Of a stretch of DNA of 64,000 nt, positions 36,572 to 45,293 are shown one piece after another. Position numbers and translations under genes: made by a program. Positions within the stretch are counted from its first letter, which is position 1. Each line of letters starts with the position of its first letter. Origin of the DNA: Oscillospiraceae bacterium (GTDB taxonomy: Bacteria; Bacillota; Clostridia; Oscillospirales; Oscillospiraceae); the NCBI GenBank assembly GCA_015068325.1, contig SVKQ01000012.1, forward strand, positions 62,001-126,000. The letters run 5' to 3'. The notes under the pieces are model-generated. The model was not told the DNA's origin. It ran no database searches and saw only the letters and a list, made by a program, of their open reading frames with translations.

Positions 36572-37375
36572 TCACCTCACAAACAGACTGCCCAACAGCT
36601 GGGCCACGTTGACCAGTCGGCACAACAGAAATGCCCCAGCGCAGATGATCAGATAGACCGCATCCCCTGGGGTGCAGGGCGCCGCCGCGGCGTAGTGGAA
36701 TTCGCCGCGAAAGCCCCGCAGCTGCATGCCGGTATACAACTCACCGGCCCGGTCCATGCTGCGCAGCAGGAGTTGGCCCAGAAAGGAGCCCCAGGCGGAG
36801 CGGTGGATACCCCGCTGGCCGGGGGCCCGGAGGTGGTATGCATCCGTCATCACGGCCAGCTCCTCCGTCATCACCCCCACGTAGCGGTAGGTGAGCAGCA
36901 GCAGCGTCACCAGCATGCCCGGCAGGTGCAGCCGGCGCATTGCGGCACACAATGCGTCGATGGATGTAGTGGCCATCAACAGGAAGGAGGCCATCAGGCA
37001 CAGCACACCCTTGGTCATCAGCGTCAGCATGCTCACCGCGCCGCTGGATATGGTCAGCGTACCCACCGTCAGCAGCGGCGTGCGGTCGAACAGCGGATTG
37101 AAAAGGCCTACAGCCATCACCAGCGGCAACACGAAACGCAGCTTGTAAAAGCATGTGCTGACGGGAATGCCGCTGAGCTGGAACAGCAGCACCGGGTACA
37201 GCACCATCACCGCTATGCCGGCCAGATCGTACTTGCCGAAGGAAACCACGGTGATGATATATGCAATTGTGGTCAGCAGCTTGACCAGCGGGCAGAGGCG
37301 GTGGATCGGCGAATCCCCGGCGGCCAGCGTGTCCATCTCCCGCAGTTCACGGAGCGAGCGTTCCATTTTGTTCAT
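36572..37375 (-). CDS. cbiQ: ECF transporter transmembrane protein for nickel/cobalt (CbiQ/NikQ)
   Basis: A 267-residue membrane coupling subunit with about five to six helices. The two Arg-bearing coupling motifs that contact the ATPase are approximated by MRRLHLPGMLVT and MQLRGFRGEF. The ATG at 37375 is preferred over a GTG three codons upstream that belongs to the AAAGGTG ribosome site. It stands between cbiM and cbiO in one minus-strand operon. Confidence 0.9.
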   Translation of the reverse strand: MNKMERSLRELREMDTLAAGDSPIHRLCPLVKLLTTIAYIITVVSFGKYDLAGIAVMVLYPVLLFQLSGIPVSTCFYKLRFVLPLVMAVGLFNPLFDRTPLLTVGTLTISSGAVSMLTLMTKGVLCLMASFLLMATTSIDALCAAMRRLHLPGMLVTLLLLTYRYVGVMTEELAVMTDAYHLRAPGQRGIHRSAWGSFLGQLLLRSMDRAGELYTGMQLRGFRGEFHYAAAAPCTPGDAVYLIICAGAFLLCRLVNVAQLLGSLFVR

Positions 37376-37442
37376 GGCGGACACCTTTAAATGGCAGCAA
37401 GGAGCATCCGCGGATGCCCCTTGTGCGACAAAATCGCAGGTA

Positions 37443-38504
37443 TTATGCGGCGGTGCGTTTTTTCCGGAAGAAGCCGCCGACCAGACAGATCAACGCGGCC
37501 ACGCCTGCCACCAGGGCCGAGCCCACCAGGCCGGACACAGTGGTGCCGGCGGCACTGTCGCTGTCGGGGAAAGCGTAGTCGGGCAGGAAGGACGTGGCCT
37601 CCTGAATGGAGCCGGCGGTGTCGGCGGCTTTGCTGTCCACACCGAAGCTATCCTCGTCCAGCCCCATGTTCTGACTGTAGCCGGATTCCTCGTTGCCGAA
37701 GAGTGCCCACTCCAGCCCGTCGGGGTCGGAACTGGCCACCAGAGACAGCCCACCGCCCACCACGGCCACCACCACGGCCAGAATGACCAGCGTGCTTTTC
37801 AGGGAGCGCCGGGCGCTCACGCGGCTGTCGGAGATGTTCACATCCCGGAGCAGCTCAGGCCGGGACTCATAGATGAACACCAACACCGCCGCCGTGACAA
37901 TGCCCTCGATGAGGCCAATAGCCAAGTGGATGGGCTGCATCAACGCCACGAAAGCGCTGAAAGGCAGTTCGGTGATGCCGGAGAGGGTGGTCTCCAGCAC
38001 CACGGAGAAGGCACCCAGCTGCAGCGTCAGCACGCAGCCGATCACCGAAGCGGCAATGATCCGTGTCCGCTGGGCGGATCGGGTGCCGAGGCTGGAGAAC
38101 CATTTGCCGCGCAGGATGGGGCGCCAGATCAGATAATATCCCACGAAACAGCCGTAAAAGGACATGTTCCACACGTTGGCACCCAGCGCCATCAGTCCGC
38201 CGTCCGCAAAGAACAGGCACTGTATGGCCAGGATCACGATCATGGACAGAAAGCCCGCCTGGGGCCCCAGCAGGGCCGAGAGCAGCATGCCGCCGCACAT
38301 GTGGCCGGAGGAGCCGGTGCCGGGGATGGTGTAGTTGATCATCTGCCCGGCGAATACCAGTGCCGCAGAAACCGCCATGGTGGGCAGTTTCCGGGGGTCG
38401 TCATCCTTCTTCAGTTGGTGGATGGAGATACCGGCCGCGGTGCCGGAGGCCACGTACATGGCAGCCGCCGCGGCAGGGGCAAGCAGCGCGTCAGCCATAT
38501 GCAC
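37443..38504 (-). CDS. cbiM: Nickel/cobalt ECF substrate-binding protein, CbiM-PDGLE fusion
   Basis: A 353-residue membrane protein. The CbiM part spans about residues 1-220 (HMADALLAP, GHMCGGMLLSALLGPQAGF); a C-terminal PDGLE domain (SSDPDGLEWAL, about 260-270) ends in a last helix and replaces the separate CbiN/NikN protein. The GTG at 38504 is selected because AAAGAGGTG lies 6 nt before it and because it yields Met-His-Met, keeping the His2 that helps bind Ni or Co in this family. It heads the cbiMQO operon, with a regulator site over its promoter. Confidence 0.92.
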   Translation of the reverse strand: MHMADALLAPAAAAAMYVASGTAAGISIHQLKKDDDPRKLPTMAVSAALVFAGQMINYTIPGTGSSGHMCGGMLLSALLGPQAGFLSMIVILAIQCLFFADGGLMALGANVWNMSFYGCFVGYYLIWRPILRGKWFSSLGTRSAQRTRIIAASVIGCVLTLQLGAFSVVLETTLSGITELPFSAFVALMQPIHLAIGLIEGIVTAAVLVFIYESRPELLRDVNISDSRVSARRSLKSTLVILAVVVAVVGGGLSLVASSDPDGLEWALFGNEESGYSQNMGLDEDSFGVDSKAADTAGSIQEATSFLPDYAFPDSDSAAGTTVSGLVGSALVAGVAALICLVGGFFRKKRTAA

Positions 38505-38544
38505 AAAAAGCACCTCTTTCGTAAAGTGATGTGATACTGCCGTT

Positions 38545-38591
38545 ATTATAGCTTTCGACGCAGACGGCGTACAAGCCCCAGGGGGGGTTGT
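38545..38591 (-). promoter_or_regulatory. cbiMQO promoter with CsoR/RcnR-type operator
   Basis: On the minus strand: -35 TTGTAC (38574-38569), 18-nt spacer, -10 TATAAT (38550-38545). A 21-nt inverted repeat (38571-38591) overlaps the -35: ACAA and TTGT ends around C4 and G7 tracts, the pattern of CsoR/RcnR-family operators. The His-rich regulator at 39969 is the natural candidate to bind it. Confidence 0.75.
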
Positions 38592-38624
38592 TTTTTCGGG
38601 AAATTTTTGTTTGGCCCGATTTTA

Positions 38625-38653
38625 TTGACTTTACAGCCGCCCCAAACTATAAT
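38625..38653 (+). promoter_or_regulatory. Sigma-A promoter of larC
   Basis: -35 TTGACT (38625-38630) and -10 TATAAT (38648-38653) with a 17-nt spacer. It is divergent from the cbiM promoter; the operator lies 34 nt upstream of this -35. Confidence 0.85.
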
Positions 38654-38751
38654 GGAGCTGCCGATCAAGGCCGGAGCGCGGCATAAAAAGCTGCCCTCTG
38701 CAGCAATACCAGCCATGCCAGATATTGGCAGCGGAAGGGGAGAAGAGGACC

Positions 38752-39951
38752 ATGAGAACACTGTATATCGACTGCGGTATGGGCGCTGCCGGCGACATGC
38801 TGACCGCCGCCCTGCTGGAGCTGCTGCCAGAGCCCGATGCATTTATTGAGAAGCTGAACACCCTGGGCATCCCGGGGGTGGAATATATCTGTGAGCCGTC
38901 TGTCAAGTGTGGTATCCGGGGCACCCATGTGTCCGTCCGGGTACACGGCGTCGAGGAGGGCGATGAGGCCCGTCACCATGACCGTGCGCATGGACACGAC
39001 CATGGATATCACCATCACAGCGGCTTGAGCGACGTGGAGCATATTCTGTCCCATTTGTCCCTGTCGGACAAGGTGCGTGGCGACGCGCTGGCGGTCTACG
39101 GCCTGATCGCTGAGGCCGAGAGCCATGTGCACGGTGTACCGGTGACGGAGATCCACTTTCATGAGGTGGGCACGCTGGACGCCATTGCCGATGTGACAGC
39201 GGTGTGTCTGCTGATAGATGAACTGGCACCGGACGAGGTGGTGGTCTCGCCCATCCATGTGGGTAGCGGGCAGGTCCGCTGTGCCCACGGAATCCTGCCG
39301 GTGCCGGCGCCGGCCACGGCACATATCCTGCAGGGCGTGCCCATCTACGGTGGGCAGATCGCAGGCGAGCTGTGTACACCCACCGGCGCGGCGCTGCTGC
39401 GCCACTTTGCCGCCCGATTCGGTCCCATGCCGGTGATGCGGACGGAGTCCATCGGCTACGGCATGGGCAAAAAAGATTTCCCGGTGGCCAACTGTGTCCG
39501 CGCCCTGCTGGGCGAGACGGCGGATGGCGGTGACATGGTGGCGGAGCTGTCCTGCAATGTGGACGACATGACAGGGGAGGACATCGGCTTTGCCATGGAG
39601 AGACTCTTCGAGGGCGGTGCGCTGGAGGTATATACTGTGCCGGTGGGCATGAAGAAGAACCGTCCGGGTACGCTGCTGTGCGTTCTGTGTGCGCCGGCAG
39701 ACCGGGAGAAGATGGTGGAGCTTCTGTTCCGCCACACCACCACCATTGGCCTGCGAGAGACGGCGTATCACCGCTATACCCTGGAGCGGCGCACAGAGAC
39801 CAGGGAGACGCCGCTGGGGCCGGTGCGGATCAAAAAGACCGCTGGCTACGGCGTTTGCCGCGAGAAGGCAGAGCATGACGACCTGGCGCGCCTGGCCAGC
39901 GAGAACGGACTCAGTCTGGCAGAGGTGCGCCGGCGGATCGAATGGACCTGA
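38752..39951 (+). CDS. larC: Nickel insertion protein LarC
   Basis: CTP-dependent cyclometallase (399 residues) that inserts nickel into the pincer nucleotide. The start is typical (MRTLYIDCGMGAAGDMLTAALLEL). A His/Asp-rich loop at about residues 75-89 (HHDRAHGHDHGYHHH) probably stores nickel. The coding frame is continuous, so no programmed frameshift is needed, unlike larC1/larC2 of Lactobacillus. ATG 38752 follows GGGGAGAAGAGG. It is followed 17 nt later by the metal regulator. Confidence 0.95.
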   Translation: MRTLYIDCGMGAAGDMLTAALLELLPEPDAFIEKLNTLGIPGVEYICEPSVKCGIRGTHVSVRVHGVEEGDEARHHDRAHGHDHGYHHHSGLSDVEHILSHLSLSDKVRGDALAVYGLIAEAESHVHGVPVTEIHFHEVGTLDAIADVTAVCLLIDELAPDEVVVSPIHVGSGQVRCAHGILPVPAPATAHILQGVPIYGGQIAGELCTPTGAALLRHFAARFGPMPVMRTESIGYGMGKKDFPVANCVRALLGETADGGDMVAELSCNVDDMTGEDIGFAMERLFEGGALEVYTVPVGMKKNRPGTLLCVLCAPADREKMVELLFRHTTTIGLRETAYHRYTLERRTETRETPLGPVRIKKTAGYGVCREKAEHDDLARLASENGLSLAEVRRRIEWT

Positions 39952-39968
39952 GCAGGGAGGACAGCGAG

Positions 39969-40283
39969 ATGCATGAACATACCCATGACCACGATCACAC
40001 CCACAAGCATGCCCATGTCCACAGCCACCAGCACACCCAGGCTGTGCTGAACCGCCTGTCCCGGGCCGTCGGGCACCTGGAGTCCGTGAAAAAGATGGTG
40101 GAGGACGGCCGCGACTGCTCGGAGGTGCTGATCCAGCTGGCGGCGGTGCGTTCAGCGCTGGGCTCGGTGAGCCGGATTATCCTGAAGGATCACATCGAAC
40201 ACTGCGTGGTGGACGCGGTGGAGAGTAATGACCAGGCGGCGCTGGATGAACTGAGCGCTGCCATCGACCACCTGTTCAAGTAG
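39969..40283 (+). CDS. CsoR/RcnR-family metal-sensing repressor, His-rich (InrS-like)
   Basis: A 104-residue all-helical regulator. The N-terminal 22 residues are almost a His/Thr/Asp tract (about nine His). The CsoR ligand pattern is kept: Cys50, His75, Cys79, the same spacing as the copper regulator at 9022. His-rich N-termini together with Cys-His-Cys are known in nickel sensors such as cyanobacterial InrS. Between larC and a radical SAM gene, and opposite the nickel transporter, it most likely represses nickel uptake. GGGAGG precedes ATG 39969. Confidence 0.88.
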   Translation: MHEHTHDHDHTHKHAHVHSHQHTQAVLNRLSRAVGHLESVKKMVEDGRDCSEVLIQLAAVRSALGSVSRIILKDHIEHCVVDAVESNDQAALDELSAAIDHLFK

Positions 40284-40296
40284 GCAGGGACACGAC

Positions 40297-41178
40297 ATGG
40301 ACTACGAGGGACGGATCTGCCGGGCCCCCATGGAGCGGGGGTCATTCATGCTGCCGGTCACTGTGGGGTGTCCCTACAACCGCTGCTCCTTCTGCAGCCT
40401 GTTCCGTGACTTGTCCTTCCGGCGGCTCCCGCTGGAGCAGATCGAGGGGGAGCTGCAGCGGGTGCGGTCGGTGAACGGCACGCCGAAAACGATTTTTCTG
40501 GGCGATGGGAACGCTTTTGCCCTGCCGGCGAAGGAACTGCATGAGATCCTGGCGCTGATCCGCCGGTATTTCCCCGGCGTGGAACGCATCCGCTCCGATG
40601 CCACCGTCACCAGTATCCTGCGCAAATCGGACGAGGAACTGGAGTCGCTGGCCCGGGCAGGCTACAGCCTGCTCTATATCGGCGTGGAGACGGGGTTGGA
40701 CGACGTGCTGACTTTCATGCACAAGGATCACACGTCGGCCCAGGCCCACGAGGCCGTAGAGCGACTCCATCGAGCAGGATTGCGGTATGCTGCCCACATC
40801 ATGACCGGCGTCGCTGGCAGTGACCGCGGACTGGAGAACGCAGAGCAGACAGCGGCCTTTCTCAACGCCACCCAGCCGGAGCACATCGTGAACTTCTCCA
40901 TGATGATACATGCCGGCACACCGCTGGCGGCGGCCGTGCGGGCCGGAACATACCGGCAGGCAACGGAACTGGAAAACCTGCGGGAGGGCCGCCGGCTGGT
41001 GGAACTGCTGGATCCGGGGCCGGCGCACACCTTTGACTATGACGGCATGCACGACCGGATCGAGGTGCGGGTGCGGGGCCGTCTGCTCCGGGACCGGGAA
41101 CGGATGCTGCGGGAGTACGACAAGAAGATCGCCCTGTTCCGGGAAAAAGAGCCGATCCACGCCTGGATCGAGGAGTGA
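40297..41178 (+). CDS. Radical SAM protein, unknown substrate
   Basis: A 293-residue radical SAM enzyme. The cluster motif is Cys25-x4-Cys30-x2-Cys33 (GCPYNRCSFC), one residue longer than the classic Cx3Cx2C; that variant occurs in an uncharacterised subfamily whose motif is followed by a short aromatic stretch. SAM-binding segments follow (FLGDGNAF, IGVETGLDD). It begins 13 nt after the nickel regulator and appears to be the third gene of the larC operon. A role in nickel-cofactor or metal metabolism is suggested by position only. Confidence 0.82.
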   Translation: MDYEGRICRAPMERGSFMLPVTVGCPYNRCSFCSLFRDLSFRRLPLEQIEGELQRVRSVNGTPKTIFLGDGNAFALPAKELHEILALIRRYFPGVERIRSDATVTSILRKSDEELESLARAGYSLLYIGVETGLDDVLTFMHKDHTSAQAHEAVERLHRAGLRYAAHIMTGVAGSDRGLENAEQTAAFLNATQPEHIVNFSMMIHAGTPLAAAVRAGTYRQATELENLREGRRLVELLDPGPAHTFDYDGMHDRIEVRVRGRLLRDRERMLREYDKKIALFREKEPIHAWIEE

Positions 41179-41227
41179 GAGCTTGCTGCCGGGCATCTTG
41201 CGCAGCGGCTGATTCGGCAATCAAAAA

Positions 41228-41271
41228 ACACAGGGGCGGCGGAGAGCCAAGTCTCCGCCGCCCCTGTGTTA
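41228..41271. terminator. Strong bidirectional terminator
   Basis: Perfect 18-bp hairpin (ACACAGGGGCGGCGGAGA and complement, 6-nt loop) ending in GTT. It closes the larC operon and faces the convergent lipoprotein gene. Confidence 0.88.
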
Positions 41272-41347
41272 TACGTAGAGCTATTACCGAGAAATATGTC
41301 TGTTTGCAACCCATGAAAAGCAAAAATACTTGTCAACAAGCAGGCCT

Positions 41348-41761
41348 CTATTTCATGTAGAGACCGCAGATCCGTCCCGCCTTGTCTACGCTGATGGTGT
41401 AAGTAGCCGTGCCGTTTTGGTATTGGCAGCCCAGCACCGCCACGGCGTAGTCTCCGATTTCACTACTGTTGGCACCGGAGACGCTTTCTGAGGTGAATTT
41501 GTCGAAATCGCCCAGCTCTGTCAGCAGGGGATCCAGCACCTCCTCCAGCTTTTTGGCGTCGAGCTCTTTCATCTCCGAAGAGAACTGGGCAGCGACTCCG
41601 TCGTAGTCCCGTTCATTCAGCAGCCCTACCGCGGTTTTGGCGGTGTTGATGACCTCGTTTTTCTCAAAGCCCGCTGGTAATTGCTTCTTGCCGCAGGCGG
41701 TCAGAAGGAGTGCCAGGCAGAGCAGGCTGATGAAAACGGCAATTTTCCTTTCGTATATCAT
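41348..41761 (-). CDS. DUF3887-like lipoprotein
   Basis: A 137-residue exported protein. The signal peptide ends in the lipobox LLTAC (Cys23), followed by a small alpha/beta domain resembling DUF3887 (NTAKTAVGLLNERDYDGVAAQF, typical of NTF2-like folds). AAAGGAGG lies before ATG 41761. The start overlaps the stop of the upstream membrane-protease gene by 4 nt, so the two are coupled. Function unknown. Confidence 0.8.
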   Translation of the reverse strand: MIYERKIAVFISLLCLALLLTACGKKQLPAGFEKNEVINTAKTAVGLLNERDYDGVAAQFSSEMKELDAKKLEEVLDPLLTELGDFDKFTSESVSGANSSEIGDYAVAVLGCQYQNGTATYTISVDKAGRICGLYMK

Positions 41762-42456
41762 ATTGTTGCCTCCTTTGCGTTGGGTTTCCACAGGTAAACA
41801 GACAGCAGAAGAATACACGCTGCAAAACCGGCGACAGCGCCCTCCGCTGCCCAGAACCCCGCGCCCAGCCGTAACAGCAGCGCGGCGCTCAGATCCAGCA
41901 GCGCATGCATTACCACCGCCAGCGGCAGCAGCCAACCGGAGTCCTTCCGCTGCGAGCGCAGTACGATCAGGGACAGACCGACATGCGCGGCCATGGCCGA
42001 CAGGCGCTCTGCGGCCGAGGCGAGGAACATCTCCGGGGCAATGCTGTGCAGAAACGCCGGTCGGAACAGCAGCGATGCCGCGCTGACGCCGACCAGGAGT
42101 GCCGCCTCGATCCCGCCGTGGCCGATGCCGAAGGCGACGCCCTGGACCGGACGCCGCTGCCTTCCCAGGCGCAGGAACAGATAGCGCCCGCACTCCTCCG
42201 CTATACCGGCTGACAGCGCCAGCAGGATCATATATGCCACCGGATGTGTGCTCTGGAAGACCACGTATCTGGCGGACAGGGGGAGCACATGCTGCAGGAG
42301 GGGGATGCGAATGCACAGCTGTGTCACCGTAAAGCAGGCCGCGCCCAACAGAACGGGCGCCGCACTCCCCACCCGCCGCGATGCGATCACCGCAACCGCC
42401 GGAGGGAAAAGGCATGTGACAGCAAGAAGCAGGACGTACGCGGCCAAACGGATCAC
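41758..42456 (-). CDS. YhfC-family intramembrane metalloprotease
   Basis: A 232-residue membrane protein with about seven hydrophobic segments. The CPBP-type catalytic residues can be read: Glu87-Glu88 (AEECGRY), His113 and Glu117 (GIGHGGIEA) and a later His near 180 (VVMHALLDL). Family members are predicted membrane-embedded proteases or stress proteins. It is transcribed divergently from a PrsW-like protease 226 nt away, a suggestive pairing, and is coupled to the DUF3887 lipoprotein. Confidence 0.85.
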   Translation of the reverse strand: MIRLAAYVLLLAVTCLFPPAVAVIASRRVGSAAPVLLGAACFTVTQLCIRIPLLQHVLPLSARYVVFQSTHPVAYMILLALSAGIAEECGRYLFLRLGRQRRPVQGVAFGIGHGGIEAALLVGVSAASLLFRPAFLHSIAPEMFLASAAERLSAMAAHVGLSLIVLRSQRKDSGWLLPLAVVMHALLDLSAALLLRLGAGFWAAEGAVAGFAACILLLSVYLWKPNAKEATI

Positions 42457-42682
42457 CTCAGCTTTCGATGAGCGGGAGGAGCAGAGGATATCTGCGGTAT
42501 CTGCCGCAGTCGAGGGAACGGCCCCTTTATCCCTATTATAGACGGATTAACCAACGGAGAACTAACATCTGTTCCTGCATCCGCCCTGATTTTCCACAAA
42601 ACTTGCACTGCCCGCCGGGGCATGCTATACTATGACAAAATGTTCGGTTTCGTGTCGCTGTTTCTGGAAATGAGGTATTGCC

Positions 42683-43387
42683 ATGCATGGAATTCTGATT
42701 GCCGCAGCAGTGCTGCCCGCCATCTTCCTGTTGGTGCGGATCTATCGGGCCGATAAGCTGGAGCATGAGCCGCCGCGTCTGATCCTGCAGCTGGTGCTGC
42801 TGGGTATTCTCTCCACACTGCTGGCCACCGCTGCGGAGGAGGTGGGTCAGTGGCTGCTGGTGCGCGTCTATCAGGCGGGCCTGCTGCCGTATCTGGTGGT
42901 CAACCTGCTGCTCTATTTCGTGGTGGTGGCCCTGTCAGAGGAGGGCTTTAAGTATCTGGTGCTGTACCGCCGCACCTGGCGTTCGCCGGAGTTCAACTGC
43001 CGCTTTGACGGCGTGGTATATGCCGTGTCTGTCTCATTGGGCTTTGCACTCTGGGAGAACATCATCTACGTGCTGCGCTACGGCCTGGTCACGGCGCTGC
43101 TGCGGGCCATCACCGCCGTGCCGGGCCACGCCTCCTTCGGCGTGTTCATGGGGGTGTGGTACGGCGCCGCCAAGAGCTATGAGGTCGCCGGTCAGCCTGA
43201 AAAAGCAAAGCGCTCCTGCCGCCTGGCCGTGGTGGTGCCCACGCTGCTCCATGGCTGTTACGATTTTATCGCCACCATGGAGAGCGAGCTGTTCTCTCTG
43301 ATTTTCTTTGCCTTCATCATTGTGGTCTTTGTCTTTGCCCTTCGCCTGGTGCGGGTGACCTCCCGCAACGACACGTATCTGGAGTGA
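42683..43387 (+). CDS. PrsW-family intramembrane metalloprotease
   Basis: A 234-residue membrane protein. Catalytic motifs of PrsW are complete: Glu86-Glu87 (SEEGFKYLVL), Glu125 (LWENIIYV), His149 (VPGHASFG) and HGCYDF near residue 200. PrsW cuts anti-sigma factors such as RsiW in Bacillus to release ECF sigma factors. No anti-sigma gene is adjacent, so the target here is unknown. The ribosome site before ATG 42683 is weak (GAAATGAGG). A terminator follows. Confidence 0.92.
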   Translation: MHGILIAAAVLPAIFLLVRIYRADKLEHEPPRLILQLVLLGILSTLLATAAEEVGQWLLVRVYQAGLLPYLVVNLLLYFVVVALSEEGFKYLVLYRRTWRSPEFNCRFDGVVYAVSVSLGFALWENIIYVLRYGLVTALLRAITAVPGHASFGVFMGVWYGAAKSYEVAGQPEKAKRSCRLAVVVPTLLHGCYDFIATMESELFSLIFFAFIIVVFVFALRLVRVTSRNDTYLE

Positions 43388-43434
43388 CAGGGCGGCGGAA
43401 ACAAGAGGGGAACTCCATTATCGAACAAAACAGC

Positions 43435-43470
43435 AAGCCCGCGGAGGCATTTGCCTTCGCGGGCTTCTTT
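43435..43470. terminator. Bidirectional terminator
   Basis: Hairpin AAGCCCGCGGAGGCA / TGCCTTCGCGGGCTT followed by CTTTG, between prsW and the convergent MTHFR gene. Confidence 0.85.
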
Positions 43471-43514
43471 GTCGCTTGTATAGCTGCAAAGCTGCTTGCA
43501 TCATCGCCAGAAGA

Positions 43515-45293
43515 TCACAACTCCCGCGGCACGGTCTTCTGCCGGATCCGCTCTATGATACGGGCGACCAATTCTGTGCGGCCAAAAGGCGTGATCAGAT
43601 AGTAGCCGTCCACGTAGGGGGCGATCCGTTTTGCCACCTCCGCCGAAATATCCACGGCCAGTTCCTCGCCGCGGGCGCGGTCGGCGTTCTCATAGAGGGC
43701 GATGACTTTTTCGTCCACGGTGATACCGGCGATCTCACTGTTCATAAAGAGCGCGTTGCGGTGACTGATCACAGGCATGATCCCGCCCAAGATCCTGCCG
43801 TGGAGGGTTTCCCGTGCGAGCTGCAGGTTTTCAAAGGCCTGCTCCGTCAAAATGGGTTGCGTCAGAAAACCCACCGCCCCGACCTCCTCCTTCTGCCGCG
43901 CCAGATCCAACTGGATGCGGAAATTGCGCGCGTTCAGATTCAGCGCGGCAAACAGCCGAAACGGGGTCGGCAGAAGGGTTTGGTTCAGACCATCCACATA
44001 TTTGATCAGCTTTCGGGAGTTGAAATGATACACATTCTTGACTTCGTCCCGGCTGGCGGCCGGCACCGGATCACCCGTGACCAACAGAACGCTGCCGATC
44101 CCCTCTGCGCAGAGCCCCAGCAGCAGGGCCTGTGTGGCGTTGAGGTTTCGGTCCCGACAGGTCATATGGGGCAGGACGTCGATGCCCAGCTCCCGGTGCA
44201 GCTTGCAGGCCAGGAGGCTGGAGTCGATCCGGACGCGGGCCACCGGACAATCGGCGATGGTGATGACGTCCGCACCGCAGTGCTGGAGTTGCCGGGCATG
44301 CTCCATGAACCGGCTCACGTCGGCGTTTTCCGGTGGGTCCAGCTCCACGGCAAAGGGCTTCCGGCTGTCGTCACAGAGGGCAGTCCAGAATGAGTCATCT
44401 CGCGGCTCAACCGGCGCGGCGGCAGCGTGTGAAAACCGCTTTATGCGCCTTGGCGCCGGCAGGCGCAGCGCCTCGACCATGGCGGCGATGTGCTCCGGCG
44501 TCGTGCCACAGCAGCCGCCCAGGATGATGACCCCTTGGGCACGCAGCGTGGCGGCCTGCATGGCAAAATAACGGGGATCGCTGTCATAGAATACCCGGTT
44601 GGCGCGCACGGTGGGATAGCCAGCCACAGGCATGGCGGAGAGGGGCTTTTCCACAGGACCCAGCTTCTCCAACAGATCCACCATCTGGCGGCCGCCGGAG
44701 AGGCAGTTCAGCCCCACCGCGTCGATCTCCGGAACTGCCGTCGCCGATTGCATCAGTTCACGGAGCAGGCGGCCGTCCCGCGTGAAGCCGTCTGGCTGTA
44801 CGGCAAAGGAGACCAGCAGGAAGGCCTCCGGCTGTTTCTCCTTGATGTGCCGCGCAATCTCCGGAAGAAAGCGGTCGTTTCCCAGGGTTTCCAGCAGGAA
44901 ATGCGCTGCACCGAGGGCGAGAAAACAGTCCACCACAAAAAGGTATTCTGCCAGGATATCCATGTCGCCCTGGGGATCGATCGGCCCGATATCTGCGAAG
45001 ACATAGGCGTTTTCGCCCGCTGTCTGCCGCGCGAGCTCATATCCGGCCTTCAGCAGGGAGGCGCACTCCGCCCCGGAGAAGTTCAAGCGGTTGACGGCAT
45101 ATGTGTTGGTCTTGATGGCGCCGCACCCGGCAGCCAGATAGGCGCGGTGGATCGCAGCAATCTCCTCCGGCGCGGTGCGGTTCGCCCGCTCACAGCCCTG
45201 ATGGATGCTGCGGCTGCGGGCGGCGTAGTAAGTGCCCATGGCTCCGTCGAAAACAAGCGGGCCGTCTTGTAAGTATTCCCGTATTGGCTTCAT
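43515..45293 (-). CDS. Bifunctional homocysteine S-methyltransferase / methylene-THF reductase
   Basis: A 592-residue fusion. The N-terminal half (about 1-290) is a zinc homocysteine methyltransferase barrel with Cys in GLNCLSGG and the pair in GGCCGTTPEH. The C-terminal half (about 310-590) is a MetF-like barrel (VELDPPENAD, HMTCRDRN, GVLLVTGDP-type segment, QPILTEQAFE). YitJ of Bacillus has the same layout. In the operon it would make 5-methyl-THF for MetH. The start overlaps the metH stop by 4 nt. Confidence 0.93.
   Translation of the reverse strand: MKPIREYLQDGPLVFDGAMGTYYAARSRSIHQGCERANRTAPEEIAAIHRAYLAAGCGAIKTNTYAVNRLNFSGAECASLLKAGYELARQTAGENAYVFADIGPIDPQGDMDILAEYLFVVDCFLALGAAHFLLETLGNDRFLPEIARHIKEKQPEAFLLVSFAVQPDGFTRDGRLLRELMQSATAVPEIDAVGLNCLSGGRQMVDLLEKLGPVEKPLSAMPVAGYPTVRANRVFYDSDPRYFAMQAATLRAQGVIILGGCCGTTPEHIAAMVEALRLPAPRRIKRFSHAAAAPVEPRDDSFWTALCDDSRKPFAVELDPPENADVSRFMEHARQLQHCGADVITIADCPVARVRIDSSLLACKLHRELGIDVLPHMTCRDRNLNATQALLLGLCAEGIGSVLLVTGDPVPAASRDEVKNVYHFNSRKLIKYVDGLNQTLLPTPFRLFAALNLNARNFRIQLDLARQKEEVGAVGFLTQPILTEQAFENLQLARETLHGRILGGIMPVISHRNALFMNSEIAGITVDEKVIALYENADRARGEELAVDISAEVAKRIAPYVDGYYLITPFGRTELVARIIERIRQKTVPREL

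Noticed and set aside
38752-39951. Programmed frameshift in larC as in Lactobacillus larC1/larC2
   Set aside because: A single continuous frame encodes the full-length protein.
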